Source: Nemertoderma westbladi (Eukaryota; Xenacoelomorpha; Nemertodermatida; Nemertodermatidae). Taken from it: a stretch of DNA of 64,000 nucleotides. The notes under the pieces are model-generated. The model saw nothing but the letters and a program-made list of their open reading frames with translations, was not told the origin of the DNA and made no database searches. Positions 10,456 to 20,792 of this stretch are shown piece after piece. A program made the translations under genes and the position numbers. Location of the stretch: NCBI GenBank assembly GCA_032718475.1, contig JAUCBJ010007518.1:23369-87368 (forward strand). The letters run 5' to 3'. Each line of letters begins with the position of its first letter. Position 1 is the stretch's first letter.

Positions 10456-11700
10456 GAAAAAAAATATATCCTCTAATTGGCCCAAATCAGCCACCGTAGG
10501 AGTCCCTTTTGTTAGTTGTCAACAGTTAGCTGTTAGTGCAACAGTCGCTAGGCCTACATTTTACATTCTACTATTGATTTGCGTGACAATATGACCGAAA
10601 GTATATTTCCAAACCGAATACAGTAAACATTGGAAGGGCATTTGGTTCAATTTGCAATGACTCAACGTATACTGACTGTCTGAACCGCCGAGATAGATTT
10701 ACATTATTACTTATACAACATGGACATGTTCGTACGCGGCTAATTAAGCCATTTTAATTCAGATTTTTTTAAATTTTCTCCACCCAGGTGGAAAATAGGA
10801 ATTATCACCCGAATCGCCCGAATGAAAGTCTTTTCAACCAAAAAATAACACAATTCCGAGACAATAACACAATGAATTTTCACCACACGGTCAAAATCAC
10901 TGGGAACTAAGAATACATGAGATATAATAAACTTATATTGAGTTTTTTTTTTGACATGAAATATTTATGGACAATAGACACGTGACGGTAATCTGCTTCC
11001 GTCCAATCAACATCTGATTTGTGGTGAATGAATGGTTGATTACCTCACCTCAGATATAATTGGTGATTAGACACGGTGGCGAGTAGAATATTGATGAGCC
11101 CATCCAATTCCGATTTACTTTAGAAGCTGGGGAATGTCTGAAGCGGAAAGTTTTAATTTGAGTATTCAATGTTAACAAAGGCTTTATAATGAACCCCATT
11201 CAAACAGTGAATACTCTACAGAACAAATTATAAACATGTTTCAGTTTCATGTAATTGAATTAAATTGTGAATGTTTTTGCATCGATGGAGCCACTTGTGG
11301 TGCATTTTTTCCCCTCAGGGCCTATAACGGGGTTAGTTTTTTGTATTTTTATTTAAATATATTCAGTTATAATTATCTTGAACTTCAATTTATATTACTT
11401 ATAATACTTGTTTGTAATATTATGTCCTTCTATTTATTATTATGTATTTTCCGTTTTTACTATGGGCTTGCTGCCTGGATTAAAGAAAAAAATAAAAATA
11501 AAATTAATTATTTAGTACCGTAACACTTACTACAACTGCGTATTACTATGGGTATTACTTATTACAAAACAATTCAATACAATACAATTCAAAGGGAACC
11601 GCCAGGGATAAATAGACTGTCTCAATCTTATGCCATACAACCCCCATCGTTTACTGAACCCCAAATATTACGGACCATGCGACGAAGTATACCAGACTCT
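10456..11700. other. AT-rich stretch without recognisable genes
   Basis: I see no motif-bearing frame, tandem repeat or known element here. A 95-codon hydrophobic open frame at 11236-11523 has no recognisable motif and lies in very AT-rich sequence, so I do not call it a gene. Confidence 0.6.
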
Positions 11701-12002
11701 CCGCTGTTATATTTCCCTTTGCAGTTTGCAGGTATTCTTCACATGCATGCGCCCATGTGAAGAATACCAGGATTTCACTTTTCGGACGACTTTTTATTGG
11801 AATTTTATATATGAAGATTTTTTATTCTTTTAATTTATCTTTATTAAGTGTTTTATAGCGCTTATTTCTATCTTATAACCTGTACATATACTAATTCGTT
11901 TATTGTTTTGGTTATATTCAACCCTTCTGTATAACCTGTGTTTTTGGTGAAAACCTGGTATTCTTCACATGGGGGTAACTGCAAAGTGAAATATAACGGC
12001 AG
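11701..12002. mobile_element. MITE-like foldback element with terminal inverted repeats
   Basis: About 300 bp. The left end carries GTTATATTTC, TTTGCAGTT, then CATGTGAAGAATACCAGG and TTCAC. The right end carries the reverse complement of all of these in reverse order (11946-12002). The left arm also contains an extra GGTATTCTTCACATG (11731-11745), which makes a local hairpin with 11754-11768. There is no coding sequence. I found no clear target-site duplication. Confidence 0.65.
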
Positions 12003-13492
12003 AAAGTAGGCCCTATTCGGTGTAGGTGTAGGCCCTACTCGGTGTAGGTGTAGGCCCTACTCGGTGTAGGTGTAGGCCCTACTCGGTGTAGGTGTAGGCC
12101 CTACTCGGTGTAGGTTTAGGCCCTACTCGGTGTAGGTGCAGGCCCGACTCGGTGTAGGTGTAGGCCCTACTCGGTGTAGGTGTAGGCCATACTCGGTGTA
12201 GGTGTAGGCCCTACTCGGTGTAGGTGTAGGCCCTACTCGGTGTAGGTGTAGGCCCTACTCGGTGTAGGTGTAGGCCCTACTCGGTGTAGGTGTAGGCCCG
12301 ACTCGGTGTAGGTGTAGGCCCTACTCGGTGTAGGTGTAGGTCCTACTCGGTGTAGGTGTAGGCTATACTCGGTGTAGGTGTAGGCCCGACTTGGTGTAGG
12401 TGTAGGCCCTACTCGGTGTAGGTGTAGGTCCTACTCGGTGTAGGTGTAGGCTTGACTCGGTGTAGGTGCAGGCCCTACTCGGTGTAGGTGTAGGCCCTAC
12501 TCAGTGTAGGTGTAGGCCCGACTCAGTGTAGGTGTAGGCCCGACTCGGTGTAGGTGTAGGCCCTACTCGGTGTAAGTATAGATGTAGTTGTAGGCCCTAT
12601 TCGGTGTAGGTGTAGGCCCTACTCGGTGTAGGTGTAGGCCCGACTCGGTGTAGGTGTAGGCCCTACTCGGTGTAGGTGTAGGCCCTACTCGGTGTAGGTG
12701 TAGGCCCGACTCGGTGTAGGTGTAGGCCCTACTCGGTGTAGGTTTAGGCCCTACTCGGTGTAGGTGTAGGCCCTACTCGGTGTAGGTGTAGGCCCTATTC
12801 GGTGTAGGTGTAGGCCCTACTCGGTGTAGGTGTAGGCCCGACTCGGTGTAGGTGTAGGCCCTACTCGGTGTAGGTGTAGGCCCTACTCGGTGTAGGTGTA
12901 GGCCCGACTCGGTGTAGGTGTAGGCCCTACTCGGTGTAGGTGTAGGCCCTACTCGGTGTAGGTGTAGGTCCTACTCGGTGTAAGTACAGATGTAGGTGTA
13001 GGCCCTATTCGGTGTAGGTGTAGGCCCTACTCGGTGTAGGTGTAGGCCCTACTCGGTGTAAGTATAGATGTAGGTGTAGGCCCTATTCGGTGTAGGTGTA
13101 GGCCCTACTCGGTGTAGGTGTAGGCCCGACTCGGTGTAGGTGTAGGCCCTACTCGGTGTAGGTGTAGGCCCTACTCGGTGTAGGTGTAGGCCCTACTCGG
13201 TGTAGGTGTAGGCCCTATTCGGTGTAGGTGTAGGCCCTACTCGGTGTAGGTGTAGGCCCTACTCGGTGTAAGTATAGATGTAGGTGTAGGCCCTATTCGG
13301 TGTAGGTGTAGGCCCTACTCGGTGTAGGTGTAGGCCCGACTCGGTGTCGGTGTAGGTGTAGGCCCTACTCGGTGTAGGTGTAGGTCCTAGTCGGTGAAGG
13401 TGTAGGCCCTATTCGGTGTAGGTGTAGGTCCTACTCGGTGTAGGTGTAGGCCCTACTAGGTGTAGGTGTAGGTGTAGGTGTATGCCCTACTC
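12003..13492. repeat. 22-bp minisatellite array, about 65 units
   Basis: The unit is GGTGTAGGTGTAGGCCCTAC plus TC. It contains two GGTGTA hexamers and a near-palindrome GTAGGCCCTAC. Common variants are CCCGAC and CCCTATTC. A longer variant with GTAAGTATAGATGTAG occurs near 12570, 12978, 13062 and 13270, which gives a higher-order pattern. The array starts where the MITE-like element ends. Confidence 0.95.
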
Positions 13493-13724
13493 AGAAGTGT
13501 AGGTATAAGCCCATTGTAACGCATATAAATCGATCTGGTATACTTGTTATACGTACTTGTGTTAGCCTAATGCTAACTCGGTCCGTTTTAGTTGAATCCC
13601 ATACGAAAGACTCATTGCTACAACGTCTTTTGTAAACAACTGGAAAATTTCCCCCCATAGTTGATGCTCCTATATCTACAGTTGATAGCCTTCTTTCCAC
13701 AAAGGAAGTTCTTCTATCCATTAT

Positions 13725-13892
13725 CGGTATATCAACAATATCTCAGTATACACTGTAACTAATATCAACAATATCTCAGTATACACTGTAACTAATATCA
13801 ACAATATCTCAGTATACACTGTAACTAATATCAACAATATCTCAGTATACACTGTAACTAATATCAACAATATCTCAGTATACACTGTAACT
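13725..13892. repeat. 33-bp tandem repeat, five copies
   Basis: The unit begins TATCAACAATATCTCAGTAT and is repeated five times with almost no variation. About 190 bp of unassigned AT-rich sequence follow before LINE-A copy A2. Confidence 0.95.
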
Positions 13893-14077
13893 ATTTATTT
13901 TATTTAATGTACAACATACAATTTTATTTGTTGGCTTTGTATTAGACCTAACGTAATAGTTTTCTCACTTTTCTGTATAAAAAAAGCACAAAAAATGCAC
14001 AAACTGTGAATAAAAGAGTGTTCCAAATTCGAAATTCATAAAAAATGGCGACTATTGTGAAGAGATAATTAAAATAC

Positions 14078-16690
14078 TACTAGGATCGGCATGCTGCATT
14101 GCAGCTGCATTTTTAATAATGCTGTGCCGGCTTGTCAACAAAATTGCACCGCCACAACTCCCTATCACCCATGACATTTGCTAGATCATCCGCATCTTTA
14201 AGGCCAGTGTCCTTTAAGATGCGTCTCAAGAAAGTCATGGGCTGTCCACCATGCTTATTCACTCCATGAGGCTGCCAAAGTACAAGATTATGCACTGGCT
14301 GGTCCTCACGGCGAAAGCAATGTCCTGCAAAGCGGAGGCGATTTTGTTCTAGTGTCAAGCTTGGGGGAACCAATGAGAAACCTCCAATGTTATATAGTGT
14401 CTGGTTGGAGATGTGTGCATTGTACTTGACACAATGTACCCGGCGTAGCATTCTTGTGAATGTGCCATCCAGAGATTTGGTGTCCTCAGCAGTTAGAGCC
14501 CAGCATGGACTCCCGTAGAGGAGTACTGGAACTACTGCTGCTCTAAATAATCGGACCTTAAGTTTCCGATTAATTCTAGGTGACTTCCAAATCCTGGAAA
14601 GCCTATTCAAGGCTGCCCATGCCTTTCCCTTACGTATTCGAAGGTCCTCACCTGACTTCCGGATCCATGATCCCAGGTAACAGAAGTCGTCCACATGCTC
14701 AAGCATACCATCCTTTGAGCTTATGCTCATCCGATCAGAGACTTGCTGAGGACTTTCAAAGTTAACTGTCAGAATTTTGGTCTTTTTGGAGTTAATAAAA
14801 AGACCAACACTAGAAGCAGCATGTTCTAATGAGCTGAGGAGCCGCTGGGCTCCCTCTAATGATTCTGAGAGTACTCCTAAGTCATCAGCAAAGTCTAGAT
14901 CAGTTAGGTACTTGGCAGGATTTCCTCGACTTCTGGAGCCAGTAGGTGGAGTTATCATCACCCCATCATCATTATGATGATCTAAGGACATGCGTAGAAC
15001 ATAGTCAACCACAATAATGAACAAGAATGGTGCAAGTGTGTCTCCTTGGAGGACGCCCCATAACACTTCAAATGGTTCTGTGTCACCGTCAACAGTAGAC
15101 ACAAATGTTGTCGAACCATCGTATACTGATCTGATTGCTGCAATAATTTCATCAGGAATCCCATATAATGAAAGTATGCTGAACATACGTGAGCGAGAGA
15201 CTGAATCAAAGGCCTTGAAGAAGTCAACAAAGATAACAGCCAGATGCCTGTCTTTCTTTTTTGATAACTCTTCAATTATCCTTCTAAGTGCCAAAATGGG
15301 CTCCATGGTCCCACGACCTTTACGGAACCCATTCTGATTTCCACGTAGCAGTCTCTCAATGGGATCCCTGATGCGATTTAATAGAATTCTATTGTATAGT
15401 TTTGCAGCAATCGAGATCAATGAGATTCCCCGAAAAGAACCATAGAGTGTTAGGTTGCCCTTCTTGGGAACTGGCACCAACTTATTTGTTTTCATTTCTT
15501 GTGGGACTCTTGTTGTACGGAACATGTCTACTATGATGGGATAGATGAGCTTTAAACACTCAGGTATTTTAAAGACCTCAGGGGGAACACCATCTACTCC
15601 ACTGGCACGATTGGTCTTAATGCTCTTTGCAGCAGCCTTCACTTCTGCAAAGGAGATATCGCCAATGGGAATATCTGGGAGTACAGACTCAGACACTTTT
15701 ACTTCTATAAAGTTATCAGGCAATACCCTGTCATTATTGAGGAGCTTTTCAAAGTGGGCTTTCCAACCATTGAGGCGATCGGCTGGTGATTCAGCCTTAA
15801 CCTTGGTGGTTGGTTGGCTTTTCCGCCCAGTAAGCAGATTGATCGATTTCCATGCCTGGGATGATTGCCTGCTGTCGTCAGCATCATTGATGGCATCAAC
15901 CTGTTGGTTTATTAGCTCCTGTAGATTAACAGAGTACTGCCTGTTCAGGGACCTAGATGCAGCTTTAACTGCATTCTTGGCCGCTGTAGTCTGTTTGAGT
16001 CGGGACTCTTTCTGCGCCTTATGAAGGTCATTTCGGCACTTCTGAATTTTGTTGTCAGTCCAGGGGGCCCTTTTCCTGTTTCGAGGGTATACAGGAACTG
16101 TTTCTGCAGCTGCTAACTTAACTGCTTCTGTAAAGGCAGTATAGCCCTCACAGTGATCTGCCGCCTCAGAGGCAAGAGCCTCATATCTGTTGCTCAGCTG
16201 TAGTGTGAAGCTGGATCTCACACTTGGCTGTTGCAACAGAGAGGACCAGTCATGCCGTGGCAAGGCAGATTTCGTTGTTCTGCTAGCACGCAGACTAAGT
16301 CTTACCTTGGCCACAATAAGGCGGTGATCACTGGAGAAGGGTCGAAGTGTAAATGCATTACAGTCTTGTATAGAGCTCCTGTATTTCCTACGAAACAGAA
16401 TATGGTCTATCTGGGACTTGTGACCACTGGGTCCACTATGAGTCCATAGCTTTCCAGTTCGCTTCTTGAACTGGGTTCCAGCCGAAAACAATCCATTTCC
16501 AGAGATAAAATCCTGAAGATGGACAGAATTTCGGTTAACACTATTGCTATAGACCCAGGGCGATGTAGGTGATTGTTGCAGACTTGCATTAAAGTCTCCC
16601 AGGAATGTTAAGAATGCATGCTGATCCACTCCACTAATAATTAAAATAGCGTTGCCTAGGGGCCTTAAATGGTGAACGCGGCATCGGTTC
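14078..16690 (-). mobile_element. LINE-A copy A2, longest copy in the window
   Basis: A LINE-A copy of about 2.6 kb. Its 3' end is at the left (CCTAGTA on the minus strand, short hairpin-bearing 3' UTR). It is truncated inside the endonuclease domain near 16640-16690. I could not define a target-site duplication. The protein is nearly identical to A1 and A3. Confidence 0.9.
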
Positions 16691-16692
16691 AC
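14113..16692 (-). CDS. LINE-A copy A2 endonuclease (C-terminal half) and reverse transcriptase
   Basis: 859 open codons. The first 30 or so residues are probably flanking sequence. The apurinic-like endonuclease C-terminal half is marked by FLGDFNASL (about residues 30-40), SQIDHILFRR and SSDHRLIVAK. A linker follows, then the reverse transcriptase with FVDFFKAFDSVSRS, LQGDTLAPFLF and DLDFADDLGVLS, and the C-terminal GHCFRRED region. The protein would nick target DNA and prime reverse transcription there. No stop interrupts it, but half the endonuclease is missing, so it cannot be autonomous. Confidence 0.93.
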   Translation of the reverse strand: MNRCRVHHLRPLGNAILIISGVDQHAFLTFLGDFNASLQQSPTSPWVYSNSVNRNSVHLQDFISGNGLFSAGTQFKKRTGKLWTHSGPSGHKSQIDHILFRRKYRSSIQDCNAFTLRPFSSDHRLIVAKVRLSLRASRTTKSALPRHDWSSLLQQPSVRSSFTLQLSNRYEALASEAADHCEGYTAFTEAVKLAAAETVPVYPRNRKRAPWTDNKIQKCRNDLHKAQKESRLKQTTAAKNAVKAASRSLNRQYSVNLQELINQQVDAINDADDSRQSSQAWKSINLLTGRKSQPTTKVKAESPADRLNGWKAHFEKLLNNDRVLPDNFIEVKVSESVLPDIPIGDISFAEVKAAAKSIKTNRASGVDGVPPEVFKIPECLKLIYPIIVDMFRTTRVPQEMKTNKLVPVPKKGNLTLYGSFRGISLISIAAKLYNRILLNRIRDPIERLLRGNQNGFRKGRGTMEPILALRRIIEELSKKKDRHLAVIFVDFFKAFDSVSRSRMFSILSLYGIPDEIIAAIRSVYDGSTTFVSTVDGDTEPFEVLWGVLQGDTLAPFLFIIVVDYVLRMSLDHHNDDGVMITPPTGSRSRGNPAKYLTDLDFADDLGVLSESLEGAQRLLSSLEHAASSVGLFINSKKTKILTVNFESPQQVSDRMSISSKDGMLEHVDDFCYLGSWIRKSGEDLRIRKGKAWAALNRLSRIWKSPRINRKLKVRLFRAAVVPVLLYGSPCWALTAEDTKSLDGTFTRMLRRVHCVKYNAHISNQTLYNIGGFSLVPPSLTLEQNRLRFAGHCFRREDQPVHNLVLWQPHGVNKHGGQPMTFLRRILKDTGLKDADDLANVMGDRELWRCNFVDKPAQHY

Positions 16693-17140
16693 ATGTGTAT
16701 GTCTGATAAGTGCAACTAACTATACTAAACCAATAATGTGAATGAATATAAACTGAAATGAGTTATAAACACTTGAATACAATAATTATTGTGTTCAAAG
16801 AAAACACAGCGATACAATATTACTGTGGCTCCAATTAAAGTTTACTCAAAAAAACATAAAAAATTAACAAAACACATACTTTCTGTACCAAATAATTTAC
16901 TCATAGGCAACAAAAAAATTTGGATGTTGTTACCAATTGAGGGAAAGGAGCAGGTTACAGAGACGGCCTTATCTAACCAAAACAATAAAAGATGTTGTTA
17001 ACAATATTGAATATAAAAATGTAAATAATAATATATAAAAAATACTTTGGGTAGAATTTAAATAATTTGGTGTGAAAACTATGTAATCTGGGAAATAAAT
17101 TATTTGTGGTCAATTACTGTGTAATGTAGATCCCGAAAAA
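16693..17140. other. AT-rich stretch without genes
   Basis: It contains dispersed-repeat copy 2 (16926-16990). I see nothing else that I can support. Confidence 0.6.
16926..16990 (+). repeat. Dispersed repeat, copy 2
   Basis: Reverse-complement match to 10395-10455. See that entry for the shared strings. Confidence 0.7.
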
Positions 17141-17149
17141 TCGTCATGA

Positions 17150-17250
17150 ATATAATAATGAACTAATCAGGATAAACGAGTAGTCTCATAACCGTTAATA
17201 ATAATGAACTAATCAGGATAAACGAGTAGTCTCATAACCGTTAATAATAA
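17150..17250. repeat. Direct duplication, about 49-bp unit, two copies
   Basis: AATGAACTAATCAGGATAAA and the following CGAGTAGTCTCATAACCGTT occur twice in tandem without visible change. Confidence 0.9.
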
Positions 17251-17433
17251 TGTCTGACCTTGTCTGCCGGGCTGTCTGACTGCCGTTACAACACTATGAT
17301 TTATTTATCTATCACAAGACACAAGCATTCGCCGTTATCATCCGTGTTAAATATTATAATTACAAACATTCTCGTAATAGTTAAAAAAAAGAGGCCGCAC
17401 GGACAATAAGCTTACTGCTTTGTGTAAAATGTG

Positions 17434-17600
17434 CTTCTAAGGTATACTGTATGTAATCACTATCATCTTCTAAGGTATACTGTATGTAATCACTATCATC
17501 TTCTAAGGTATACTGTATGTAATCACTATCATCTTCTAAGGTATACTGTATGTAATCACTATCATCTTCTAAGGTATACTGTATGTAATCACTGTGTAAT
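17434..17600. repeat. 33-bp tandem repeat, five copies
   Basis: The unit CTAAGGTATACTGTATGTAA plus TCACTATCATCTT is repeated five times. Because 33 is a multiple of three, it opens reading frames on both strands. These are by-products of the repeat. Confidence 0.95.
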
Positions 17601-17910
17601 ATACCGGATATAAGTTGGCATGGCACCCGGCTACACGGTAGGCCTATCACCTCCCTCATTCTTAGTGGGTATATTAATTCTAGAACATGGTTTATGATCG
17701 TGATTAGTGGTTCGATTACCCTGTACCATAAACAAGGCTAATTAAAACTATGAATACAGGCGTGTACATACAGTACACGCCTGTAACCCCCAGAAACCTA
17801 AACGAAAACAGTATGTGCCATGGCAAAACTCTGAGGTTACTTGTAAGAGATAAGATCTTAAGATAGCCTACAAAGTTAAAACCGAACAACCAACAACCGA
17901 AAACATTAAC
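17601..17910. other. Stretch without genes before LINE-B
   Basis: I see only a short inverted repeat CAGGCGTGTAC/GTACACGCCTG around 17758-17783. Confidence 0.6.
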
Positions 17911-19713
17911 AAGGTTGAGAAAGCTAAGGATGATCTTAAATTGGCCTACAACATCAGCCAGGAAAAGTACATACAGGATAAAACTAAAGCAATTACAACT
18001 GCTCACATACAGCAACAATCAAGACTTACCTGGCAAACTGTAAATGAGGTATCTGGTCGGAAAAGTTGTGCAAAGGGGCGGCTCAAAGCCGATAGTCCTG
18101 AAGAACGTGTTGGGAAGTGGAAAAATCACTTCAGCAACTTGCTTGGGCAGCCACCAAACATCGAGGTCAGCCCTACAAGGAAAATATATGACAAGACACT
18201 ACCTATAGAAACAGGGGACTTCACACCTGCCGAACTCCAAAGAAGCATTAAAAGCATGTCCAATAATAAAGCGAGTGGATTAGATGAAATCCCAGCGGAG
18301 GTATGGAAAACCGGAGTGCTAAATAGACCATTATTGAATGTTTGCAACCGGATGTTAAAAGGGGAAAAGCCACCACCAATTTGGACTAAAGGTCAACTAA
18401 AGCCTCTCCCCAAGAAAGGAGACCTCGGCATACCAACAAACTATCGTGGGATCTGTCTGCTTGTGGTAGCTGCCAAAATATACAATAAAATGATTCTATA
18501 TAGGATTAGGCCTCACATAGAGAAACTACTGCGTAAGAGCCAAAACGGATTTCGACCAAGTAGATCAACAATAGCTCAGATACTTGCACTACGGAGACTG
18601 ATTGAAGGAATTAAGTCAAAGAATCTCCCCGCAGTCATGACTTTTGTGGACTTCAAGAAGGCATTCGACTCCATCCATAGAGGTAAAATGCTTGAAATCC
18701 TAAGAGCTTATGGAATACCAGAAGTAATTGTTGCTGGCATTGGATTGCTATATTGTGACACAGAAGCGCAGGTACTCTCACCAGATGGTGAAACTGAGTT
18801 TTTCTCAATCCTGGCTGGCGTACTGCAAGGTGACACATTAGCACCATTACTATTTGTAATTGTGCTGGATTACGCAATGAGGACGGCCACAAAGGGTGAA
18901 GATCTGGGATTCACACTTCAAGAACGCAGAAGTAGTAGATATCCGGCAACTACAGTCACAGACACCGACTTTGCGGATGACATCGCCCTGCTCTCTAATA
19001 CGCTAGCAGATGCACAGCTTCTACTAAATAAAGTGGAGAGGGCTGCTAAGGAGGTTGGATTGCATATAAATGCTACCAAGACCGAATTCATGACCTTTAA
19101 TGTTGATGGAAACTTGACAACCATTGATAATAATCAACTAAGGCAGGTCGATGACTTCCAGTACCTTGGATCATGGATAGAGAGTAGCAAAAAGGACATA
19201 GAAGTTAGGAAAGCAAAGGCTTGGGTAGCTCTATCAAAAATGGATACCATCTGGAAATCAGATCTCTCCAGGCACCTGAAGACCAAGTTCTTTCGAGCCA
19301 CAGTGGAAAGTGTATTTTTATACGGGGGTGAGACCTGGACTCTGACTAAATCACTTGAACAACGAATTGATGGTTGCTACACAAGACTACTAAGGGCAGC
19401 CCTAAACATCAGCTGGAGACAACACATGACAAACGCCGAGCTTTATGGTACAATACCACCTGTATCAACCACCCTCCGTGAACGCAGATTAAGATTCAGT
19501 GGGCACTGCTGGCGAAGTAAAGACGAGGTCATACCAGATCTACTTCTCTGGCAACCAACTCATGGAAAGCGTAGTCGTGGACGACCTGCCATAACATATA
19601 TAGATCAACTTGAAAGGGATACTGAACTTGGGAGAAACGAAATTGCGACAACTATGGAGAATCGGGAAGCCTGGAAGGATCTCATTTCCACTGTCCGAGT
19701 TCGCTCGACCTAG
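17911..19713 (+). CDS. LINE-B reverse transcriptase (5'-truncated element)
   Basis: About 600 open codons of a LINE reverse transcriptase related to LINE-A but clearly a different family. It has ASGLDEIPAEVWKTG, NYRGICLLVVAAKIYNKM, the catalytic Asp in MTFVDFKKAFDSIHRG, LQGDTLAPLLFVIVLDYAMR, and TDFADDIALLS with the FADD catalytic pair. The C-terminal part carries LYGGETWTLTKSLEQ and LRFSGHCWRSKDE. The frame is open upstream of 17941, so coding starts at the truncation near 17911. No endonuclease remains. The stop is followed almost at once by the 3' end CTAGTAGTAGTA near 19721. No defects were seen in the remaining part. Confidence 0.93.
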   Translation, partial: KVEKAKDDLKLAYNISQEKYIQDKTKAITTAHIQQQSRLTWQTVNEVSGRKSCAKGRLKADSPEERVGKWKNHFSNLLGQPPNIEVSPTRKIYDKTLPIETGDFTPAELQRSIKSMSNNKASGLDEIPAEVWKTGVLNRPLLNVCNRMLKGEKPPPIWTKGQLKPLPKKGDLGIPTNYRGICLLVVAAKIYNKMILYRIRPHIEKLLRKSQNGFRPSRSTIAQILALRRLIEGIKSKNLPAVMTFVDFKKAFDSIHRGKMLEILRAYGIPEVIVAGIGLLYCDTEAQVLSPDGETEFFSILAGVLQGDTLAPLLFVIVLDYAMRTATKGEDLGFTLQERRSSRYPATTVTDTDFADDIALLSNTLADAQLLLNKVERAAKEVGLHINATKTEFMTFNVDGNLTTIDNNQLRQVDDFQYLGSWIESSKKDIEVRKAKAWVALSKMDTIWKSDLSRHLKTKFFRATVESVFLYGGETWTLTKSLEQRIDGCYTRLLRAALNISWRQHMTNAELYGTIPPVSTTLRERRLRFSGHCWRSKDEVIPDLLLWQPTHGKRSRGRPAITYIDQLERDTELGRNEIATTMENREAWKDLISTVRVRST

Positions 19714-19721
19714 TAGTAGTA

Positions 19722-20212
19722 CATACAGTACAACAACCATTTACAGCTATTAATGCTATGCGGTATGCCTGATGTACTTGTATGTACTCACTCCTCCATA
19801 TAAAGAAATAATAAAATAATATTAATTCGCCTGCATCGTGGGAGGATAACATTAACAATAAATTAACAATTATTTCCTATTAGTTTGCAATTAGTTTGTG
19901 TTCCTTGAATCTATAAATTAAGTGATTTTTATCGTTAAAACGGGGCGGGTTCAAACCAAATAAAACGTTCCTCGTAGGACTACTGGTATCTGATACGTTG
20001 GTAAAGCCATTGGCTAAAAGTATGCTGTATGTCAGAGGAAGACACAACGGTCCAATGAATACAGTTGGATTACCGTAAACACACAGTGCTGCTATCTTTA
20101 TACTACAGGAGCAGAAACAAAACGATGCGCACTTGACATATACAACAAGTTGGATTATGGCTAAAAGGTGCTCTCGGTACAGTGAAGTTAATACAGTATG
20201 TACGGTACAATT
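19722..20212. other. Stretch between two LINE-B copies, no genes seen
   Basis: The open frames here overlap the second LINE-B fragment or lack any motif. I see no tandem repeat. Confidence 0.55.
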
Positions 20213-20376
20213 CATGGAAAGCGTAGTCGTGGACGACCTGCCATAACATATATAGATCAACTTGAAAGGGATACTGAACTTAGGAGAAACGAAATTGCGA
20301 CAACTATGGAGAATCGGGAAGCCTGGAAGGATCTCATTTCCACTGTCCGAGTTCGCTCGACCTAGTAGTAGTATCT
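20213..20376 (+). mobile_element. LINE-B 3'-end fragment, about 160 bp
   Basis: Matches 19560-19721 almost base for base, ending in the same CTAGTAGTAGTA. It holds only the last 50 or so codons. A heavily 5'-truncated insertion explains it better than a local duplication, because the flanks differ. Confidence 0.92.
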
Positions 20377-20457
20377 GGTTCAGACATTGTCCAGAAAATA
20401 ATAATTATTTGTATAATTCTAGAACAACACTAATATACTTACACAATCGAAAATACA

Positions 20458-20670
20458 TTACCTCATTAGGGTTAACAAAGAAAACATACGACCGGAATTT
20501 GCCTCGTTGTTGCGAAGGTGCTGTGAGGTGGGACAGTCAAGCAATACATGTGACTCAGTCTGTACAGACAGACCGTCACACGGGCAAACCCGCTGCTCCC
20601 TGGGTATGCGTGACCAACGACCAGTCTCCACACCTAAGCAATGGGCAAACCCTGGTAAAGTTAAGCCTAA
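20458..20670 (-). pseudogene. LINE-C ORF2 C-terminal zinc-knuckle fragment
   Basis: The minus strand reads CPCDGLSVQTESHVLLDCP, a C-x-C...H...C cluster typical of LINE ORF2 C-termini, and ends at a TAA at 20458-20460. The link to the reverse transcriptase part upstream is lost: a deletion of probably several hundred codons lies between it and 20793. Confidence 0.75.
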
Positions 20671-20792
20671 TATAATCCGGTACGTAAGTCGATGTATGAA
20701 AATATAGAGGATGCGGTTTCAAGTTTTAATGATTAAATAAATTATAAATAAATTAGTTTCAAGGATTAATAACAGTTTTATATTTTTTTATA
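20671..20792. other. AT-rich junction inside LINE-C
   Basis: AT-rich sequence fills the place where the rest of the LINE-C reverse transcriptase C-terminal half should be. Confidence 0.5.

Noticed and set aside
11236-11523. 95-codon hydrophobic frame as a membrane protein
   Set aside because: Very AT-rich sequence, no motif and no supporting context; hydrophobic codons are expected from T-rich DNA.
12003-13492. CRISPR-like array
   Set aside because: The 22-bp units are contiguous with no unique spacers, and the context is a eukaryotic repeat region.
17381-17659. Repeat-protein-like frames on both strands
   Set aside because: A 33-bp tandem repeat keeps frame in both directions; this explains them fully.
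19560-20376. The LINE-B repeats at 19560-19721 and 20213-20376 as a tandem duplication
   Set aside because: Only the LINE 3' end is shared and the flanks differ, so two insertions fit better.
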